64,000 bases of DNA, from contig NZ_JAUOPN010000019.1 in NCBI RefSeq assembly GCF_030547005.1, forward strand, positions 1-64,000, written 5' to 3'. Within the stretch, counting starts at the first letter, position 1; each line of letters begins with the position of its first letter. This DNA comes from Maribacter sp. 1_MG-2023 (GTDB lineage: Bacteria > Bacteroidota > Bacteroidia > Flavobacteriales > Flavobacteriaceae). A program made the position numbers and the translations under genes. Shown in pieces: positions 45,904 to 55,313 of this stretch. The notes under the pieces were generated by a model. It was not told the DNA's origin, did not search any database, and was given only the letters and a program-made list of their open reading frames with translations.

Positions 45904-47793
45904 ATGGCAACAGGTAAAATTAATGTGTCCGTAGACAACATTTTTCCACTGATCAAGAAGTTCTTGTACAGTGATCACGAGATTTTTCTAAGAGAGTTGA
46001 TTTCGAATGCAACCGATGCAACCTTAAAAATGAAGCACTTGACCACTATTGGTGAGGCAAAGGTTGAATATGGCAACCCTATTATAGAGGTTAAAGTAGA
46101 CAAAGAAGGTAAGAAGCTACATATCATTGACCAAGGTCTAGGTATGACAGAAGAAGAAGTAAAGAAGTATATTAATGAAGTAGCTTTTTCTGGTGCTGAA
46201 GAGTTCTTGAACAAATATGAAGACTCTGCGAAGGACTCAGGAATTATTGGTCATTTTGGACTTGGATTCTATTCTGCGTTTATGGTTGCCCATAAAGTAG
46301 AGATTATCACCAAGAGTTTTAAAGATGAGCCAGCGGTTCATTGGTCATGTGACGGTTCTCCAGAATTTATCATGGAACCAGCAGAAAAAGAAACGCGTGG
46401 TACGGAAATCATTCTTCATATCGCAGATGATTCTACCGAGTTTTTAGAAGATGGCAAAATAAACGAGCTTTTAAGTAAGTATAACAAGTTCATGCCTATT
46501 CCGATCAAATTTGGAATGAGGACTGAAACCTTACCAAAACCTGAAGGTGCAAAAGAAGAAGATCCTGCACCTACGAAAGAGGTTGATAATATCATTAACA
46601 ACCCTAACCCAGCATGGACAAAGCAACCTGCAGATTTAAAGCCAGAAGACTATAAGAGTTTTTACAGAGAGCTTTACCCAATGCAGTTCGAAGAGCCTTT
46701 ATTTCATATTCATTTAAACGTAGATTATCCTTTTAACCTTACTGGTATTCTATATTTCCCAAAACTTTCTAACGATTTAAATCAGCAGAAAGATAAAATT
46801 CAATTGTATCAAAATCAGGTATTCGTAACTGATAATGTTGAAGGTATCGTACCAGAATTTTTGACCATGTTACGTGGTGTTATAGATTCTCCCGATATTC
46901 CGCTAAACGTATCTCGTTCGTATTTACAGGCTGATGGTGCGGTAAAGAAAATATCTTCTTACATCACTAGAAAGGTGGCTGATAAAATGAACTCGCTGTT
47001 CAAAAATGATCGTGCCGAGTTTGAAGCGAAGTGGAACGATATTAAAATCGTTATTGAATACGGAATGCTTTCTGAAGATAAGTTCTTTGACAAAGCAGAT
47101 AAGTTTGCACTTTACCCAACCGTAGATGGTTCTTACTTTACGTTTGAAGAATTGCAAGAGAAAATAAAAGATACACAGACAGACAAAGACGGAAAAACAG
47201 TTATTCTTTACGCATCTGACAAAGAAGCACAACACAGTTATATTGAAACTGCAAAGGCTAAAGGTTACGAAGTATTGTTATTAGATTCGCCTATCATCGG
47301 TCACTTAATGCAGAAGCTAGAAAGCTCTAAAGAGAATATTTCTTTTGCACGTGTAGATGCTGATCATATTGACAAATTGATCCAAAAGGAAGAAACTCAA
47401 ATCTCTAAATTATCTGAAGAAGAAAAAGAGACCTTGAAGAAAGAATTGGAAGAAGCTATAACTGATAAAAGCTTTACAGTTCAACTAGAAGCTATGGATA
47501 GTGATTCTTCTCCGTTCACAATTACTGAACCTGAGTTTATGCGTCGTATGAAAGAAATGCAACAGACCGGCGGTGGCGGTGGTATGTTCGGTATGGGTTC
47601 TATGCCAGACATGTATAACTTAATTGTAAACACAAATCACCCACTGGTTAGTGAGTTTTTAAATACAAAGACTGCGAAGAAAAAAGAGCGATTGATCAAT
47701 CAATCACTGGACTTGGCGAAGTTATCTAAAGGCTTACTTAAAGGTAAAGCTTTAACAGATTTCATTAAGCGTAGCTACGAGATGGTAAAGTAA
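45904..47793 (+). CDS. htpG: Chaperone protein HtpG (Hsp90)
   Basis: 629 residues, full-length bacterial Hsp90. The N-terminal ATPase domain has the GHKL motifs: LISNATDATLK, DQGLGMTEEEV, GHFGLGFYSAFMVAHKV and ETRGTEIILH. The middle domain carries NVSRSYLQAD with the catalytic Arg, and a C-terminal dimerisation domain follows. Cytosolic ATP-dependent chaperone. It starts with ATG at 45904 and ends before a strong terminator. Single gene. Confidence 0.97.
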   Translation: MATGKINVSVDNIFPLIKKFLYSDHEIFLRELISNATDATLKMKHLTTIGEAKVEYGNPIIEVKVDKEGKKLHIIDQGLGMTEEEVKKYINEVAFSGAEEFLNKYEDSAKDSGIIGHFGLGFYSAFMVAHKVEIITKSFKDEPAVHWSCDGSPEFIMEPAEKETRGTEIILHIADDSTEFLEDGKINELLSKYNKFMPIPIKFGMRTETLPKPEGAKEEDPAPTKEVDNIINNPNPAWTKQPADLKPEDYKSFYRELYPMQFEEPLFHIHLNVDYPFNLTGILYFPKLSNDLNQQKDKIQLYQNQVFVTDNVEGIVPEFLTMLRGVIDSPDIPLNVSRSYLQADGAVKKISSYITRKVADKMNSLFKNDRAEFEAKWNDIKIVIEYGMLSEDKFFDKADKFALYPTVDGSYFTFEELQEKIKDTQTDKDGKTVILYASDKEAQHSYIETAKAKGYEVLLLDSPIIGHLMQKLESSKENISFARVDADHIDKLIQKEETQISKLSEEEKETLKKELEEAITDKSFTVQLEAMDSDSSPFTITEPEFMRRMKEMQQTGGGGGMFGMGSMPDMYNLIVNTNHPLVSEFLNTKTAKKKERLINQSLDLAKLSKGLLKGKALTDFIKRSYEMVK

Positions 47794-47816
47794 TTTCCAT
47801 TTCCTATAATCTTAAG

Positions 47817-47847
47817 AAAAGCCACTACATTTTTTGTAGTGGCTTTT
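47817..47847 (+). terminator. Intrinsic terminator after htpG
   Basis: A 13-bp stem (47817-47829 with 47835-47847), core GCCACTACA, 5-base T loop, followed by further T. The TTG that would open the longest frame of the next gene is inside this tail. Confidence 0.93.
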
Positions 47848-47887
47848 TTTGTTAAATGTTGTTATCTTTCTTGAAATAATCAAAACA

Positions 47888-49306
47888 ATGAATAACAACC
47901 ATAGCTCTACTTCTTTCAAAAAATTATTAGACAAGCTACAGACTGAAAGTTGGCAACTTGAACTCATAATATCAGGTTTTGCAATATATGGGTTATGGCA
48001 ATCACAAGATTTTTTACAAATTGAATATTTAAAAGCCTTAAAGCAAGATGACGAAATTTATAAATTCTTGCTTGGGCCTACTATTAATGGTGTTTATATA
48101 CTGATGATTGTTCTTTTAATTCATGTTATTCTAAGAGGGTTGTGGATCGGCACCTTAGGCTTACGTTATGTTTCTGGGGAAATTGACTATAAAGAACTTG
48201 GTTACACCGATAAATTCACAAATTTCCTTCAAGTTAAAGTAGGTTCTTTTGACCGATATATCTCTAGACTTGAAAACATTTGTAGTTCTCTATTTGCTTT
48301 AGCCTTTTTAATGGTTTTTTATTTTTTATCCTATTTTTTAATAATGGGTATTTTTCAATTATTAGTTTATCTAATTTTCATGACCGATTGGTTTTCAAAA
48401 ACCACATCTATAATCTTAATGTGCTTAATTGGAATACCGTATGCTATTTGCATTTTATTTTTAGTGATTGATTTTCTAGGTATGGGAATTTTGAAAAAAA
48501 ATGATATGACCGCTAAGTTATATTATCCCATTTATAAAGTTTTCAATATTATTTCACTCTCTTTTATTTATCGTCCTTTAGTTTATAATTTTTTAGATCA
48601 AAAAAAAGCTAGATGGGTTGCTATATATATTCTACCCTTTTATTTCGTGATTTCGCTATTTTTTGGTTTAACTGGAAATCAAAATTCAAATTTTCAAATT
48701 ATTAATCAGGCTTCATCTAGTACGTTTATCAATAAATTAAATTACGAAGATCAATTAATCGAAAAAGAAGATATGATTGACTTTATTTCCATCTCATCTA
48801 AAGTAATTGACAAGCCTTACATGAAAATATTTGTTGGTTTCAATAATTTCATTGAAGATGCAATTATTGAAACCGATACCACATTGAAACCAGAGAATGA
48901 TAAAAGAGGATTTACTTTTCAACCAGAAAAAATGTTTCAAAGTATGGGGTTAACAAATGATCCTGAAAAAGCAGTACTAAAAAAGCAGCAAAAATTTTTG
49001 AATGTAATGAACCGGATTTTTAAAATAAAAATTGATACTATGTTTTTTGAAAAAGAATTTATTCTGACAAATAATAAAAATGATAGATTCGGATTTGAAA
49101 CTTATATAGATTTAGAGGGTTTAGAAAAAGGCAAACACCTTGTTAGGGTAATTGGACCTGCTAACAAAAAACAAAAAGGAACAAAAACGGAAATAGATAC
49201 GTTAAAAACCATCTCTTTCTGGTACTTTCCAGAAAACAGTACTACTCCAAATGTTCAAAATACTGGCATATTACTAGACACTTTGACAACTAATCAATAC
49301 AAATAG
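47888..49306 (+). CDS. Unrecognised polytopic membrane protein
   Basis: 472 residues from the ATG at 47888 (MNNNHSSTSFKKLLDKL); a longer frame begins with TTG at 47849 within the htpG terminator and is rejected. Five or six membrane segments in the first ~270 residues: LELIISGFAIYGLW, YILMIVLLIHVILRGLW, LFALAFLMVFYFLSYFLIMGIF, IILMCLIGIPYAICILFLVID and WVAIYILPFYFVISLFFG. After them comes a soluble tail of about 200 residues with an acidic, Lys-rich character, ending in an Ig-like stretch (GLEKGKHLVRVIGP). No known family was recognised. It is a single gene with no clear terminator; base use is slightly more AT-rich than its neighbours. Confidence 0.85.
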   Translation: MNNNHSSTSFKKLLDKLQTESWQLELIISGFAIYGLWQSQDFLQIEYLKALKQDDEIYKFLLGPTINGVYILMIVLLIHVILRGLWIGTLGLRYVSGEIDYKELGYTDKFTNFLQVKVGSFDRYISRLENICSSLFALAFLMVFYFLSYFLIMGIFQLLVYLIFMTDWFSKTTSIILMCLIGIPYAICILFLVIDFLGMGILKKNDMTAKLYYPIYKVFNIISLSFIYRPLVYNFLDQKKARWVAIYILPFYFVISLFFGLTGNQNSNFQIINQASSSTFINKLNYEDQLIEKEDMIDFISISSKVIDKPYMKIFVGFNNFIEDAIIETDTTLKPENDKRGFTFQPEKMFQSMGLTNDPEKAVLKKQQKFLNVMNRIFKIKIDTMFFEKEFILTNNKNDRFGFETYIDLEGLEKGKHLVRVIGPANKKQKGTKTEIDTLKTISFWYFPENSTTPNVQNTGILLDTLTTNQYK

Positions 49307-49460
49307 TCTAATTACTAAATTTAGAAATTAGCAAATATGAAGCATAAAAATCTATAGTTAATCATTTACATAAGCTGTTTTCAACCAATTTAATAACAGT
49401 TTGGTCAACTTTAGGTAAACCTTTTATTATAAATACTAGTGCTTTTTTTATCTTCACCAC

Positions 49461-50093
49461 ATGAAGGTGATTTCAACGAACATAGGAGATGCAGTAACTT
49501 TTGAATGGAACGGCGCCACAGAGCAAACCGGTATCTTCAAATACCCAACTTCTAAAAGTTTATTTCTAACTAAAAATGACGTTAAAGATGACACTGTAAT
49601 AGACCGTGTTCACCATGGTGGCACCAACAAAGCATGCTATCTTTTCTCTGCCGACTATTATGATTATTGGAAGAATCTTTACCCAGATTTAGAATGGGAT
49701 TGGGGCATGTTCGGAGAAAACCTAACCGTAGAAGGTCTTGATGAATCTAAAATTCGTGTAGGCGACATTTACAAACTAGGTAAAGCGCTGGTACAAGTTT
49801 CTCAGCCACGTGAACCTTGTTATAAACTAGGCATCCGTTTTGGAACGCAAAAAATACTTAAAGAATTTATCACTCATAATCACCCAGGTACCTACGTAAA
49901 AATACTAGAAGAAGGTCTTGTATCTGCCGGTGATGAAATGATATTAGTGGAACAATCTATAAATACTTTCACCTCCCAACAATTTTATGAATTGATGTTC
50001 GCAAAAGAAAAATCAAAAGATTTGCTAGAACTGTTCATGACCAACGAAGCTGTACCGCAATACAAAAAGGACAGATTCATGAAATACCTATAA
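49461..50093 (+). CDS. MOSC domain protein
   Basis: 210 residues. The MOSC (molybdenum cofactor sulfurase C-terminal) core is evident: VHHGGTNKACYLFSADYYDYW, MFGENLTVEGLDESKIRVGD and the conserved Cys in QPREPCYKLGIRFG. It resembles YiiM-type proteins that handle N-hydroxylated compounds with molybdenum cofactor. First gene of an operon with DUF885 (19-base gap) and DoxX-like genes. Confidence 0.93.
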   Translation: MKVISTNIGDAVTFEWNGATEQTGIFKYPTSKSLFLTKNDVKDDTVIDRVHHGGTNKACYLFSADYYDYWKNLYPDLEWDWGMFGENLTVEGLDESKIRVGDIYKLGKALVQVSQPREPCYKLGIRFGTQKILKEFITHNHPGTYVKILEEGLVSAGDEMILVEQSINTFTSQQFYELMFAKEKSKDLLELFMTNEAVPQYKKDRFMKYL

Positions 50094-50112
50094 TATTTTA
50101 ATACTCAATTTA

Positions 50113-51906
50113 ATGAAAAAGCTAATTATACTACTTGCCCTAACTGCTGGGCTGCATACTCAGGCTCAACTAACGACGAACGCAGAGGTTTCAACCAACC
50201 CAACTATTCACAATATTGGTTTCATCACGCTGTTGGCGCATTATTATGATGACGGGTTAAAATTGAATCCGTTAGCCGCTACTTTTCAAGGTGATAATAG
50301 ATATAATGATACCTTACCAAATTTTCTTTCTGATAGTTACAAGAATGAACTGGTCAACTATTACCAAACCTATTTAGAAAAAGCGGAGAAATTTGACAAT
50401 GCGCAACTTTCTGAAAGTGAGCTAATGTCTAAAGCTATATTAAAATGGGAATGCGAAGTAAATTTAGAGGGACTAGCTTTTGAACAGTATACGCCAATAG
50501 ACCAAATGTGGTCCATGAATTTAATGATGGGTCAATTAGCTGGTGGCACAAGTGCGCAACCCTTCAAGACTACCGAAGATTATATAAACTGGAGCAAGCG
50601 TTTAGAAGATTATGAAGTCTGGTTACACTCAGCCAAATCTAAAATGCAAGAAGGTATCAAATCTAAAAACGTATTACCTAAATCGCTTATCAAAAAAGTA
50701 TTACCTCAACTAGCCAGTGTTGCTAACACCGAACTTGAAGACAACTTGTTCTACAGTCCGATTAAAAACTTCCCTGCAGATTTTTCCGACTCAGATAAAC
50801 AACGATTAACCGAAGTTTATACAAATGTAATTACCAATAAAATAATTCCTGCGTACAAAGAACTTCATGATTTTATGGCTACCGAATATTTAAATGCCGG
50901 TAGAGAAACTAGTGGTATACAAGGAATACCAAATGGCGATGAGTATTACGCACATCAAATAAAATTGTACACTACAACTAATATGACTGCTTCAGAAATC
51001 CATGAAATTGGATTAAAAGAAGTAGCTAGAATTAGCGCTGAAATGGAAGCTGTTAAAAAGCAAGTAGGTTTTAATGGTGACCTAAAAGCGTTCTTTAATG
51101 AGGTTCGTAACAAAAAGGAACTGATGCCCAACAAAGACCCACAAGAGGTTATCGATAATTTTAATGACATCCACAAAAGAATGATGCCTAAGGTAAATGC
51201 TTTATTTAGCAAACAACCTACAACTCCTTTTGAAGTAAGACGAACAGAGGCTTTTAGAGAAGCTTCTGCCAGTGCAGAATACAACCCTGGTTCTTTAGAT
51301 GGTACCAGACCTGGAATATTTTATGTTCCTATACCAGACGTTACCGCTTACAACACCTACTCTGATGAAGATTTATTTTTGCATGAAGCAATCCCGGGGC
51401 ACCACTTTCAAATTTCGCTGACACAAGAAAATGAAAATTTACCCGAGTTCAGAAAAACACTTTGGTATAGCGCATATGGTGAAGGTTGGGCTTTGTACAC
51501 AGAATCTTTAGGTAAAGAGCTAGGTTTGTACACTGACCCATACCAATATTTTGGAATGCTAGGGGCAGAAATGCACCGTGCAGTTCGTTTGGTCGTAGAT
51601 ACAGGTTTACATTCCAAAGGATGGTCTAGAGAAAAAGCAATTCAATATTCTTTAGATAACGAAGCAGAATCTGAGGCTAGTATTACCGCAGAAATAGAAA
51701 GATATATGGCAAATCCTGGTCAGGCACTATCCTATAAAATTGGTCAGCTAAAAATCATGGAACTTCGTGCTAAGGCTGAAGCTAACCTTGGTAAAGATTT
51801 TGACATTAAAGTATTTCATGAGAAAGTTTTAGAAGTAGGTTGCGTACCGTTAGCATTACTTGAAGAAAAAATCATGAATTGGATTTCCGCAAACACCAAA
51901 GCTTAA
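50113..51906 (+). CDS. DUF885 family zinc-peptidase-like protein, exported
   Basis: 597 residues with a signal peptide (LIILLALTAGLHTQAQ). The zinc site is HEAIPGHHFQ (HExxxHH pattern of DUF885), with a Glu further on in SYGEGWALYTESLG-like YGEGWALYTESL as third ligand, and RLVVDTGLHSKGWSRE near the end. DUF885 proteins are metallopeptidase-like with few characterised members. Located in the periplasm or outer membrane. Middle gene of the MOSC-DUF885-DoxX operon. Confidence 0.92.
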   Translation: MKKLIILLALTAGLHTQAQLTTNAEVSTNPTIHNIGFITLLAHYYDDGLKLNPLAATFQGDNRYNDTLPNFLSDSYKNELVNYYQTYLEKAEKFDNAQLSESELMSKAILKWECEVNLEGLAFEQYTPIDQMWSMNLMMGQLAGGTSAQPFKTTEDYINWSKRLEDYEVWLHSAKSKMQEGIKSKNVLPKSLIKKVLPQLASVANTELEDNLFYSPIKNFPADFSDSDKQRLTEVYTNVITNKIIPAYKELHDFMATEYLNAGRETSGIQGIPNGDEYYAHQIKLYTTTNMTASEIHEIGLKEVARISAEMEAVKKQVGFNGDLKAFFNEVRNKKELMPNKDPQEVIDNFNDIHKRMMPKVNALFSKQPTTPFEVRRTEAFREASASAEYNPGSLDGTRPGIFYVPIPDVTAYNTYSDEDLFLHEAIPGHHFQISLTQENENLPEFRKTLWYSAYGEGWALYTESLGKELGLYTDPYQYFGMLGAEMHRAVRLVVDTGLHSKGWSREKAIQYSLDNEAESEASITAEIERYMANPGQALSYKIGQLKIMELRAKAEANLGKDFDIKVFHEKVLEVGCVPLALLEEKIMNWISANTKA

Positions 51907-51928
51907 CATATTAAACTTTAAAATACCT

Positions 51929-52288
51929 ATGACTTATCCGTGGCACTTATATGTATTGGGCGCAATCTATATTTTTGCGGGCTTTATGCATTTTATAAAA
52001 CCTAAGATATATCTTAGAATTATGCCACGCTACTTACCTGCTCACAAAGCTTTGGTTCTGCTAAGTGGTGTAGCAGAGATTGTTTTGGGTATTGGTCTAT
52101 TTTTTAAAGAGACCAAAAACTTTTCCATTTATGGCATTATTGCTATGCTAGCCGTATTCTTATTGGTGCACTTTTATATGTTGTCTAGCGAAAAGGCAAG
52201 TGCAGGATTACCAAAGTGGGCACTTTTACTGAGATTGCCAATACAATTTGCTTTAATGTATTGGGCTTTTATGTACTTAAAATTATAG
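51929..52288 (+). CDS. DoxX-like membrane protein
   Basis: 119 residues with four membrane segments. The pattern IFAGFMHFIKPKIYLRIMP followed by LVLLSGVAEIVLGIGLFF is typical of DoxX-like small membrane proteins (DUF4267/MauE relatives). Function unknown; some relatives partner with redox enzymes. Last gene of its operon, 22 bases after DUF885, with a terminator right behind. Confidence 0.85.
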   Translation: MTYPWHLYVLGAIYIFAGFMHFIKPKIYLRIMPRYLPAHKALVLLSGVAEIVLGIGLFFKETKNFSIYGIIAMLAVFLLVHFYMLSSEKASAGLPKWALLLRLPIQFALMYWAFMYLKL

Positions 52289-52296
52289 CAAAAAAA

Positions 52297-52318
52297 AAGG
52301 GGACGCTCCCGTCCCCTT
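52297..52318. terminator. Terminator between DoxX-like gene and convergent secreted-protein gene
   Basis: A 9-bp stem AAGGGGACG/CGTCCCCTT (52297-52305 with 52310-52318), loop of 4, preceded by A-rich and followed by T-containing sequence. Suits both directions. Confidence 0.85.
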
Positions 52319-52340
52319 CTTAAAATCAACTTAAATCAAC

Positions 52341-52925
52341 TTAATTAACAACAAACTCTTCAGTATATGTTTTACCTGCAGACTTCACGGTTACCGTGTA
52401 AGTACCTGGGAAAGCATCTGTGAAATTGAATGCTTTCTCAACAATCATTTCATCTGCTACTTCTTGTGTAAATACTGTTCTACTTTCTGTATCGTAAATC
52501 TTGATAGATAAATCTGCTTTATCTAAGTTCAAATAGTTCATGAAGATCATATTATCAGTCTTTCTAAAGAAAGGCTTGATCTCTTCATCAGATTCTACGA
52601 TTTTCACATTATCGTTATCTAAAACGATTGTATATGAATATGCTGTCATATTATCATCGGCAGATAAGAAGTAAACTCCATCTGTCAAATCTTTAAGGTT
52701 TAATTTCTTGCTAAACTGACCTTCGGTCATTTTTTCTGAATAAATAACATTTAAATCAGAATCCATTAACTTAACCTGTACACCATTAATAGATGCATCC
52801 ATAGTTAAAACCACACTCTTGGCTTTACCCGCAGATAATAGGTTTAATTTTGGCTCTCTTGCCATGCCTGCTACTGTAGCTAACATAAAGGCAACAACTG
52901 TTGTGAATTTTACTAGGTTTTTCAT
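52341..52925 (-). CDS. Small secreted beta-sandwich protein (unassigned)
   Basis: 194 residues with a signal peptide (TTVVAFMLATVAGMA). The mature part looks like two Ig/fibronectin-like repeats of about 75 residues: LMDSDLNVIYSEKMTEGQFS with LTDGVYFLSADDN, and IYDTESRTVFTQEVADEMIV with FPGTYTVTVKSAGK. The second resembles the sorting-domain fold of type IX secretion substrates (YTVTVKSAGKTY), but the usual conserved final motif is not convincing. Function unknown. Single gene with its own candidate promoter. Confidence 0.8.
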   Translation of the reverse strand: MKNLVKFTTVVAFMLATVAGMAREPKLNLLSAGKAKSVVLTMDASINGVQVKLMDSDLNVIYSEKMTEGQFSKKLNLKDLTDGVYFLSADDNMTAYSYTIVLDNDNVKIVESDEEIKPFFRKTDNMIFMNYLNLDKADLSIKIYDTESRTVFTQEVADEMIVEKAFNFTDAFPGTYTVTVKSAGKTYTEEFVVN

Positions 52926-52963
52926 AATATAAATTATTTAAGGGTTAATGATAATTTACACTA

Positions 52964-52971
52964 CAAACATA
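52964..52971 (-). promoter_or_regulatory. Candidate promoter of the small secreted protein, -7 element
   Basis: Minus strand TATGTTTG, matching TAnnTTTG, 38 bases before the ATG at 52925. Confidence 0.35.
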
Positions 52972-53079
52972 CAGCCGTTATAAAACTCTCACTACATCAT
53001 ATTTTCCCTATTTGTGTGCTATTTTAACCACTTCATATATCGATTACTACCCTATGGTTAAGATTCCACATATTTTAGT

Positions 53080-53087
53080 TAATTTTG
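53080..53087 (+). promoter_or_regulatory. Candidate AraC-gene promoter, -7 element
   Basis: TAATTTTG, matching TAnnTTTG, 53 bases before the ATG at 53141. Confidence 0.3.
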
Positions 53088-53140
53088 CAAAGAACATACA
53101 AATTAGAAGGTTTAATTTTATAGTATAATCCCCTAATATC

Positions 53141-54013
53141 ATGGTAAAACAAAAACCTACATTCGAAGCTATTAAGCCAGATTTCGGTCATTCTTTTACT
53201 TATCAAAAGTTTGATGAACATCGATTGAATAAAAATAATCTTTGGCACTACCACCCAGAACTTGAGTTAGTCTATGTAAATGGTGGCTCTGGTAAAAGAC
53301 AAATTGGTAGTCATGTATCGTACTATACGAACGGTGACCTTATACTAATAGGTAGTAATTTACCTCATTGCGGCTTTACAGATGCCCTTACCGGTAATAC
53401 TAGTGAAACGGTTGTTCAAATGAAGTTAGATTTCTTAGGACCAGACTTCTTTAGCCTTCCCGAGATGAAGAAAATTGCAAGCTTGTTTAATAGCGCTAGT
53501 GGCGGAATTGCTTTTTCTGGGAAGACAAAACGAAAAATAGGAGACAAAATGGAGGTTTTAGAATATCAGACCGATTTTCAAAGGCTACTTTCTATCCTTA
53601 ATATATTGAATGAATTAGGAAATTCAGAAGATATTCGATTATTGAATGCAGAGGGGTTTTCATTTACTACCGATGTAAAAGATAATGACCGAATTAACAT
53701 CGTATTCAATCACGTTAAAAATAACTTTAGAGAAGAACTTACGCTAGAAGAGATATCTTCTATGGTGAGTATGACCATACCATCTTTCTGTAGGTACTTT
53801 AAAAAGATTACGAATAAAACGTACATACAATTCGTTAACGAATATCGTTTAGTACACGCCTCTAAACTTTTGGCAGAAAAACCAATGAGTATAACAGAGG
53901 TTTGTTTTGAATGCGGATTCAATAACTTCTCTCACTTTAATAAATCATTCAAAGCATTTACCGGTCAAAATCCTTCGGAGTACCGTAATGAACTAAAGAA
54001 TGTTTTGGTGTAA
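53141..54013 (+). CDS. AraC family transcriptional regulator
   Basis: 290 residues. The N-terminal cupin-like sensor (LWHYHPELELVYVNGGSGKR, GDLILIGSNLPHCGF) is followed by two helix-turn-helix motifs (LTLEEISSMVSMTIPSFCRYF and MSITEVCFECGFNNFSHFNKSF), with the family ending FTGQNPSEYR. It probably responds to a small carbohydrate or similar ligand; the target genes are unknown. Single gene with terminator at 54046. Confidence 0.95.
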   Translation: MVKQKPTFEAIKPDFGHSFTYQKFDEHRLNKNNLWHYHPELELVYVNGGSGKRQIGSHVSYYTNGDLILIGSNLPHCGFTDALTGNTSETVVQMKLDFLGPDFFSLPEMKKIASLFNSASGGIAFSGKTKRKIGDKMEVLEYQTDFQRLLSILNILNELGNSEDIRLLNAEGFSFTTDVKDNDRINIVFNHVKNNFREELTLEEISSMVSMTIPSFCRYFKKITNKTYIQFVNEYRLVHASKLLAEKPMSITEVCFECGFNNFSHFNKSFKAFTGQNPSEYRNELKNVLV

Positions 54014-54045
54014 AAGTTATACCTTATATATAACATCAAAATTTT

Positions 54046-54087
54046 AAAGCTTCCGGATGGTGTATTCCACCCCCATTTAGAAGCTTT
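54046..54087 (+). terminator. Terminator after the AraC-type gene
   Basis: AAAGCTTC (54046-54053) pairs with GAAGCTTT (54080-54087); the 26-base loop holds a second stem GGTG/CACC. Followed by CTTTTTTT. Confidence 0.8.
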
Positions 54088-54173
54088 CTTTTTTTGCTCT
54101 ATTCGTTTTGAGTTATAAAAAAACGGATACGTGTTGTTTTCTATTTATCACCATGTATTATCTTTATACCGTT

Positions 54174-54509
54174 ATGATTAAAGAATTTACAGAAAGAGAA
54201 TTAGATCGTATTATTGAGATGGCATGGGAAGACCGTACGCCATTTGAAGCCATTACTTTTCAATTTGGTATTAGCGAACAAGAGACTATCGAAGTCATGC
54301 GTCGCGAAATGAAACCAAGTAGTTTTAGAATGTGGCGCAAACGTGTTCAAGGTCGCGCCACAAAACATGCTAAATTAAGATCCGATGAAATGGACCGATT
54401 TAGATGTTCTAGACAACGCAACATTACAGGAAATAAATATCTAAACGATAATTATTTAAATGCCTCGTTCAATACTGCAGCAAGGCGAACTCCGCCTTTT
54501 TGTAATTGA
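54174..54509 (+). CDS. TIGR03643 family protein
   Basis: 111 residues from the ATG at 54174; the longer frame starts with TTG at 54108. The first ~75 residues match the TIGR03643 pattern: FTERELDRIIEMAWEDRTPF, FQFGISEQE, MRREMKPSSFRMWRKRVQGR. Small helical, basic protein of unknown function, possibly nucleic-acid binding. The last 58 bases overlap the end of the S1/P1 nuclease gene on the other strand, so the C-terminal ~20 residues (TAARRTPPFCN) are forced by that gene and may not be meaningful. Confidence 0.85.
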   Translation: MIKEFTERELDRIIEMAWEDRTPFEAITFQFGISEQETIEVMRREMKPSSFRMWRKRVQGRATKHAKLRSDEMDRFRCSRQRNITGNKYLNDNYLNASFNTAARRTPPFCN

Positions 54510-55225
54510 TTTGCAGCAGTATCCCACCAATCATAACTATAACGGTAGCTTAGTTTTTCACCTGGCTCTACCGATGCATAAACTTTCTCTGCCAATAGAT
54601 GAGATTCTTCTACCCAGTCAAGCAAACTTCCGCTTTGTAGAAATTTAATTTGCTCTTTAGACATTTCAGGGTATTCAGTAGCGAGTTCTGTAAAACTCAT
54701 TCCGTTTTCGTTGATCATATTAGAATCCCACACTCTATGTAAGTTGGTACCACTACCAAACCATTGTAGTTGAATATCGTTACCTCCTTTATCCTCTCCT
54801 CTGCCTACATGCATAGGTTGGTGTAAATCTCCAATTAAATGAACCAAAAATTTTAGATAGAAGGCTTTATCCTCTTTACTGCTGTTTTCGTCTTTTATAA
54901 TTTCTAAACATGTATTAACCCCTTGTACCAAATCGCCATATTCATTCTTCTCTATTTCTGCATAGGTTTTGCCAAAAGGAATATTCACGTAATGCCACGC
55001 ACTGAATTTGCGATAGGCCCGGTCAGATTTTATTTCATCGCCAAAATTGGCAACAGCAGCCAAACTCTCCCCTTCCAACAAACTTTCAATGGCACGTTTT
55101 GCCTTTTTACTTAAATGTTGCTCAGCAACTTCACCAACAACTCTATGCCCAGTTTTTGACCAATACATATCATTCGCAAAGGTGAAATTCGTTACCAAAA
55201 ACAATAAAATAATACAATTTTTCAT
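54452..55225 (-). CDS. S1/P1 nuclease, exported
   Basis: 257 residues from the ATG at 55225, with a signal peptide (CIILLFLVTNFTFA). Mature protein begins NDMYWSKTGHRVVGEVAEQHL, matching the family N-terminus, where the Trp backbone and following His bind zinc. Other ligands: FGDEIKSD, AWHYVNIPFG, FLVHLIGDLHQPMHVG, GGNDIQLQWFG, NLHRVWDSNMI. It degrades single-stranded DNA and RNA outside the inner membrane, giving phosphate and nucleosides. A longer frame from 55429 adds 68 unrelated residues and is rejected. Convergent overlap of 58 bases with the TIGR03643 gene. Confidence 0.93.
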   Translation of the reverse strand: MKNCIILLFLVTNFTFANDMYWSKTGHRVVGEVAEQHLSKKAKRAIESLLEGESLAAVANFGDEIKSDRAYRKFSAWHYVNIPFGKTYAEIEKNEYGDLVQGVNTCLEIIKDENSSKEDKAFYLKFLVHLIGDLHQPMHVGRGEDKGGNDIQLQWFGSGTNLHRVWDSNMINENGMSFTELATEYPEMSKEQIKFLQSGSLLDWVEESHLLAEKVYASVEPGEKLSYRYSYDWWDTAANQLQKGGVRLAAVLNEAFK

Positions 55226-55313
55226 CACTATAATTTTATCCAAAAATAGTACAACATATTTTAAGGTATTGTTAAAACTTGGTAAGATTAAATTTATATC
55301 TGAACTTGCACAT

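Noticed and set aside
45784-45978. 64-codon minus-strand frame upstream of htpG
   Set aside because: It overlaps the htpG start on the opposite strand and would occupy the htpG promoter.
55047-55313. 89-residue N-terminal extension of PBP1A
   Set aside because: It is antisense to the coding sequence of the S1/P1 nuclease, and the basic-plus-helix N-terminus from 55314 matches the family.
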